6,009 nt of DNA, from the NCBI GenBank assembly GCA_004563195.1, contig SFTJ01000099.1:1-6009 (forward strand), given 5' to 3'. This stretch comes from a bacterium (GTDB lineage: Bacteria; Bacteroidota; Bacteroidia; Bacteroidales; Muribaculaceae). The position numbers were made by a program, and so were the translations under genes. A model generated the notes under the pieces. It did not search any database. It was given only the letters and a program-made list of their open reading frames with translations, and had not been told where the DNA came from. Positions 5,730 through 6,009 of the stretch are shown piece by piece (positions within the stretch are counted from its first letter, which is position 1; every line of letters starts with the position of its first letter).

Positions 5730-6009
5730 CTATCTTTTGCCGAAACGAGCCACCAAGTCGGTGATGCTTTGGCCGCGGTCTAACAACTGATTAAATGCAA
5801 TGGCTTCGTCCATTGGCTCGACATCCTGGCGTTGTAGGTTCTCTGTGATGGCGGCGTCGAAGGCTTCGTCATCCGTCATTTTTCGCACTATGCATGGCAT
5901 TGTCAGGTAGCCGGTGTAACCGTGTACAATATTCCACTGAAATGCGCGCCATCGGCGCTCTCCACACACTATCTCATAGCCGTTGGCAATGGGCCGCACG
6001 GTTATAGGC
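5730..6009 (-). CDS. ParB-like protein, N-terminal domain (cut by the window edge and prematurely stopped)
   Basis: The frame enters from the right edge and ends at TAG 5730-5732. It carries the two hallmark ParB boxes: VRPIANGYEIVCGERRWRA (box I, nucleotide/phosphate-binding GERRWR) and ENLQRQDVEPMDEA (box II). ITDLVARFGK, the first helix and turn of the KorB-type helix-turn-helix, follows. The protein then stops (FGKR*) in the middle of the helix-turn-helix. Intact ParB proteins continue with the recognition helix and a long C-terminal part. In phages and plasmids they serve partition, nicking/CTP-switch functions or gene regulation. The start lies beyond the window; P-I-T precede the V at the edge, so the GTG there is internal and not a start. 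Confidence 0.85.
   Translation of the reverse strand, partial: PITVRPIANGYEIVCGERRWRAFQWNIVHGYTGYLTMPCIVRKMTDDEAFDAAITENLQRQDVEPMDEAIAFNQLLDRGQSITDLVARFGKR

Larger units (their letters stand above)
4639..6009 (-). pseudogene. probable broken parB-like gene spanning both frames
   Basis: The two ParB entries fit end to end as one gene. N-terminal boxes I and II and half of the helix-turn-helix lie in one frame; the post-HTH segment and cysteine-rich C-terminus lie in the -1 frame. Between FGK and IGVDDFG roughly two dozen residues expected in a ParB protein are absent. This points to an out-of-frame internal deletion and not a single-base error. The short run CAAAAG at 5735-5740 is a plausible microhomology scar. 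An assembly artefact remains possible. Confidence 0.55.

Noticed and set aside
5733..5745. Programmed -1 ribosomal frameshift joining the two ParB frames
   Set aside because: The bases GGC AAA AGA TAG do not form a good slippery heptamer, and slippage would leave the HTH recognition region missing anyway. A deletion explains both facts better.
1..6009. CRISPR arrays, tRNA genes, insertion sequences, parS-like GTTTCACGTGAAAC palindromes and clear rho-independent terminators
   Set aside because: Looked for by eye on both strands and not found. The cluster is nearly all coding, and no hairpin followed by a T-run at the helicase stop is convincing.

Overview
The window looks like the early (replication/accessory) region of a temperate phage, phage-plasmid or related mobile element. 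A Bacteroidota host, probably Bacteroidales, is my best guess. That rests on gene content alone: a YopX-family protein, an MmcB-like PD-(D/E)XK protein, a ParB-like protein with a cysteine-rich middle, a wHTH initiator ending in an F..YW.EP..W..R..W pattern, and a phage-type DnaB. There is no integrase, structural or rRNA marker to settle it. The two perfect Shine-Dalgarno sites inside the cluster are unusual for Bacteroidota, so the host call stays moderate.

Every supported gene lies on the minus strand, so transcription runs from position 6009 towards 1. The genes are packed head to tail with overlaps or gaps of at most about 30 bases, as in a single operon. In transcription order: a ParB-like gene that enters from the right edge and is broken by a frame change at about 5730-5740 (N-terminal part 5730-6009, C-terminal part 4639-5712); a 179-aa unknown protein (4088-4627); a 77-aa unknown protein (3868-4101); an MmcB-like nuclease-fold protein (3305-3844); a YopX-family protein (2895-3308); a coiled-coil protein (2365-2898); a 49-aa single-span membrane protein that ordinary length cut-offs miss (2187-2336); a winged-helix replication initiator (1514-2209); and a DnaB-family replicative helicase (52-1521). 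A further reading frame may begin at position 31 and leave the left edge, behind a run of nine G.

The most interesting structure is inside the initiator gene. Its linker-coding stretch carries three direct copies and one inverted near-copy of GCGTGGGTAAA, next to a 44-bp tract that is almost pure A/T. The copies fall in different codon registers, so they are conserved as DNA and not as a protein repeat. This is the layout of an iteron plus unwinding-element origin nested in its own initiator gene, as in lambda O, followed directly by the helicase gene. I read 1514-2209 plus 52-1521 as a self-contained initiator/origin/helicase replication module.

Two other points deserve attention. The helicase ends in a hydrophilic tail capped by DDTPF, resembling the protein-docking tip of single-stranded DNA-binding proteins. 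Two successive gene junctions (3305-3323 and 2895-2912) share the same coupling cassette, AAAGGAGGT-5 nt-ATGA.
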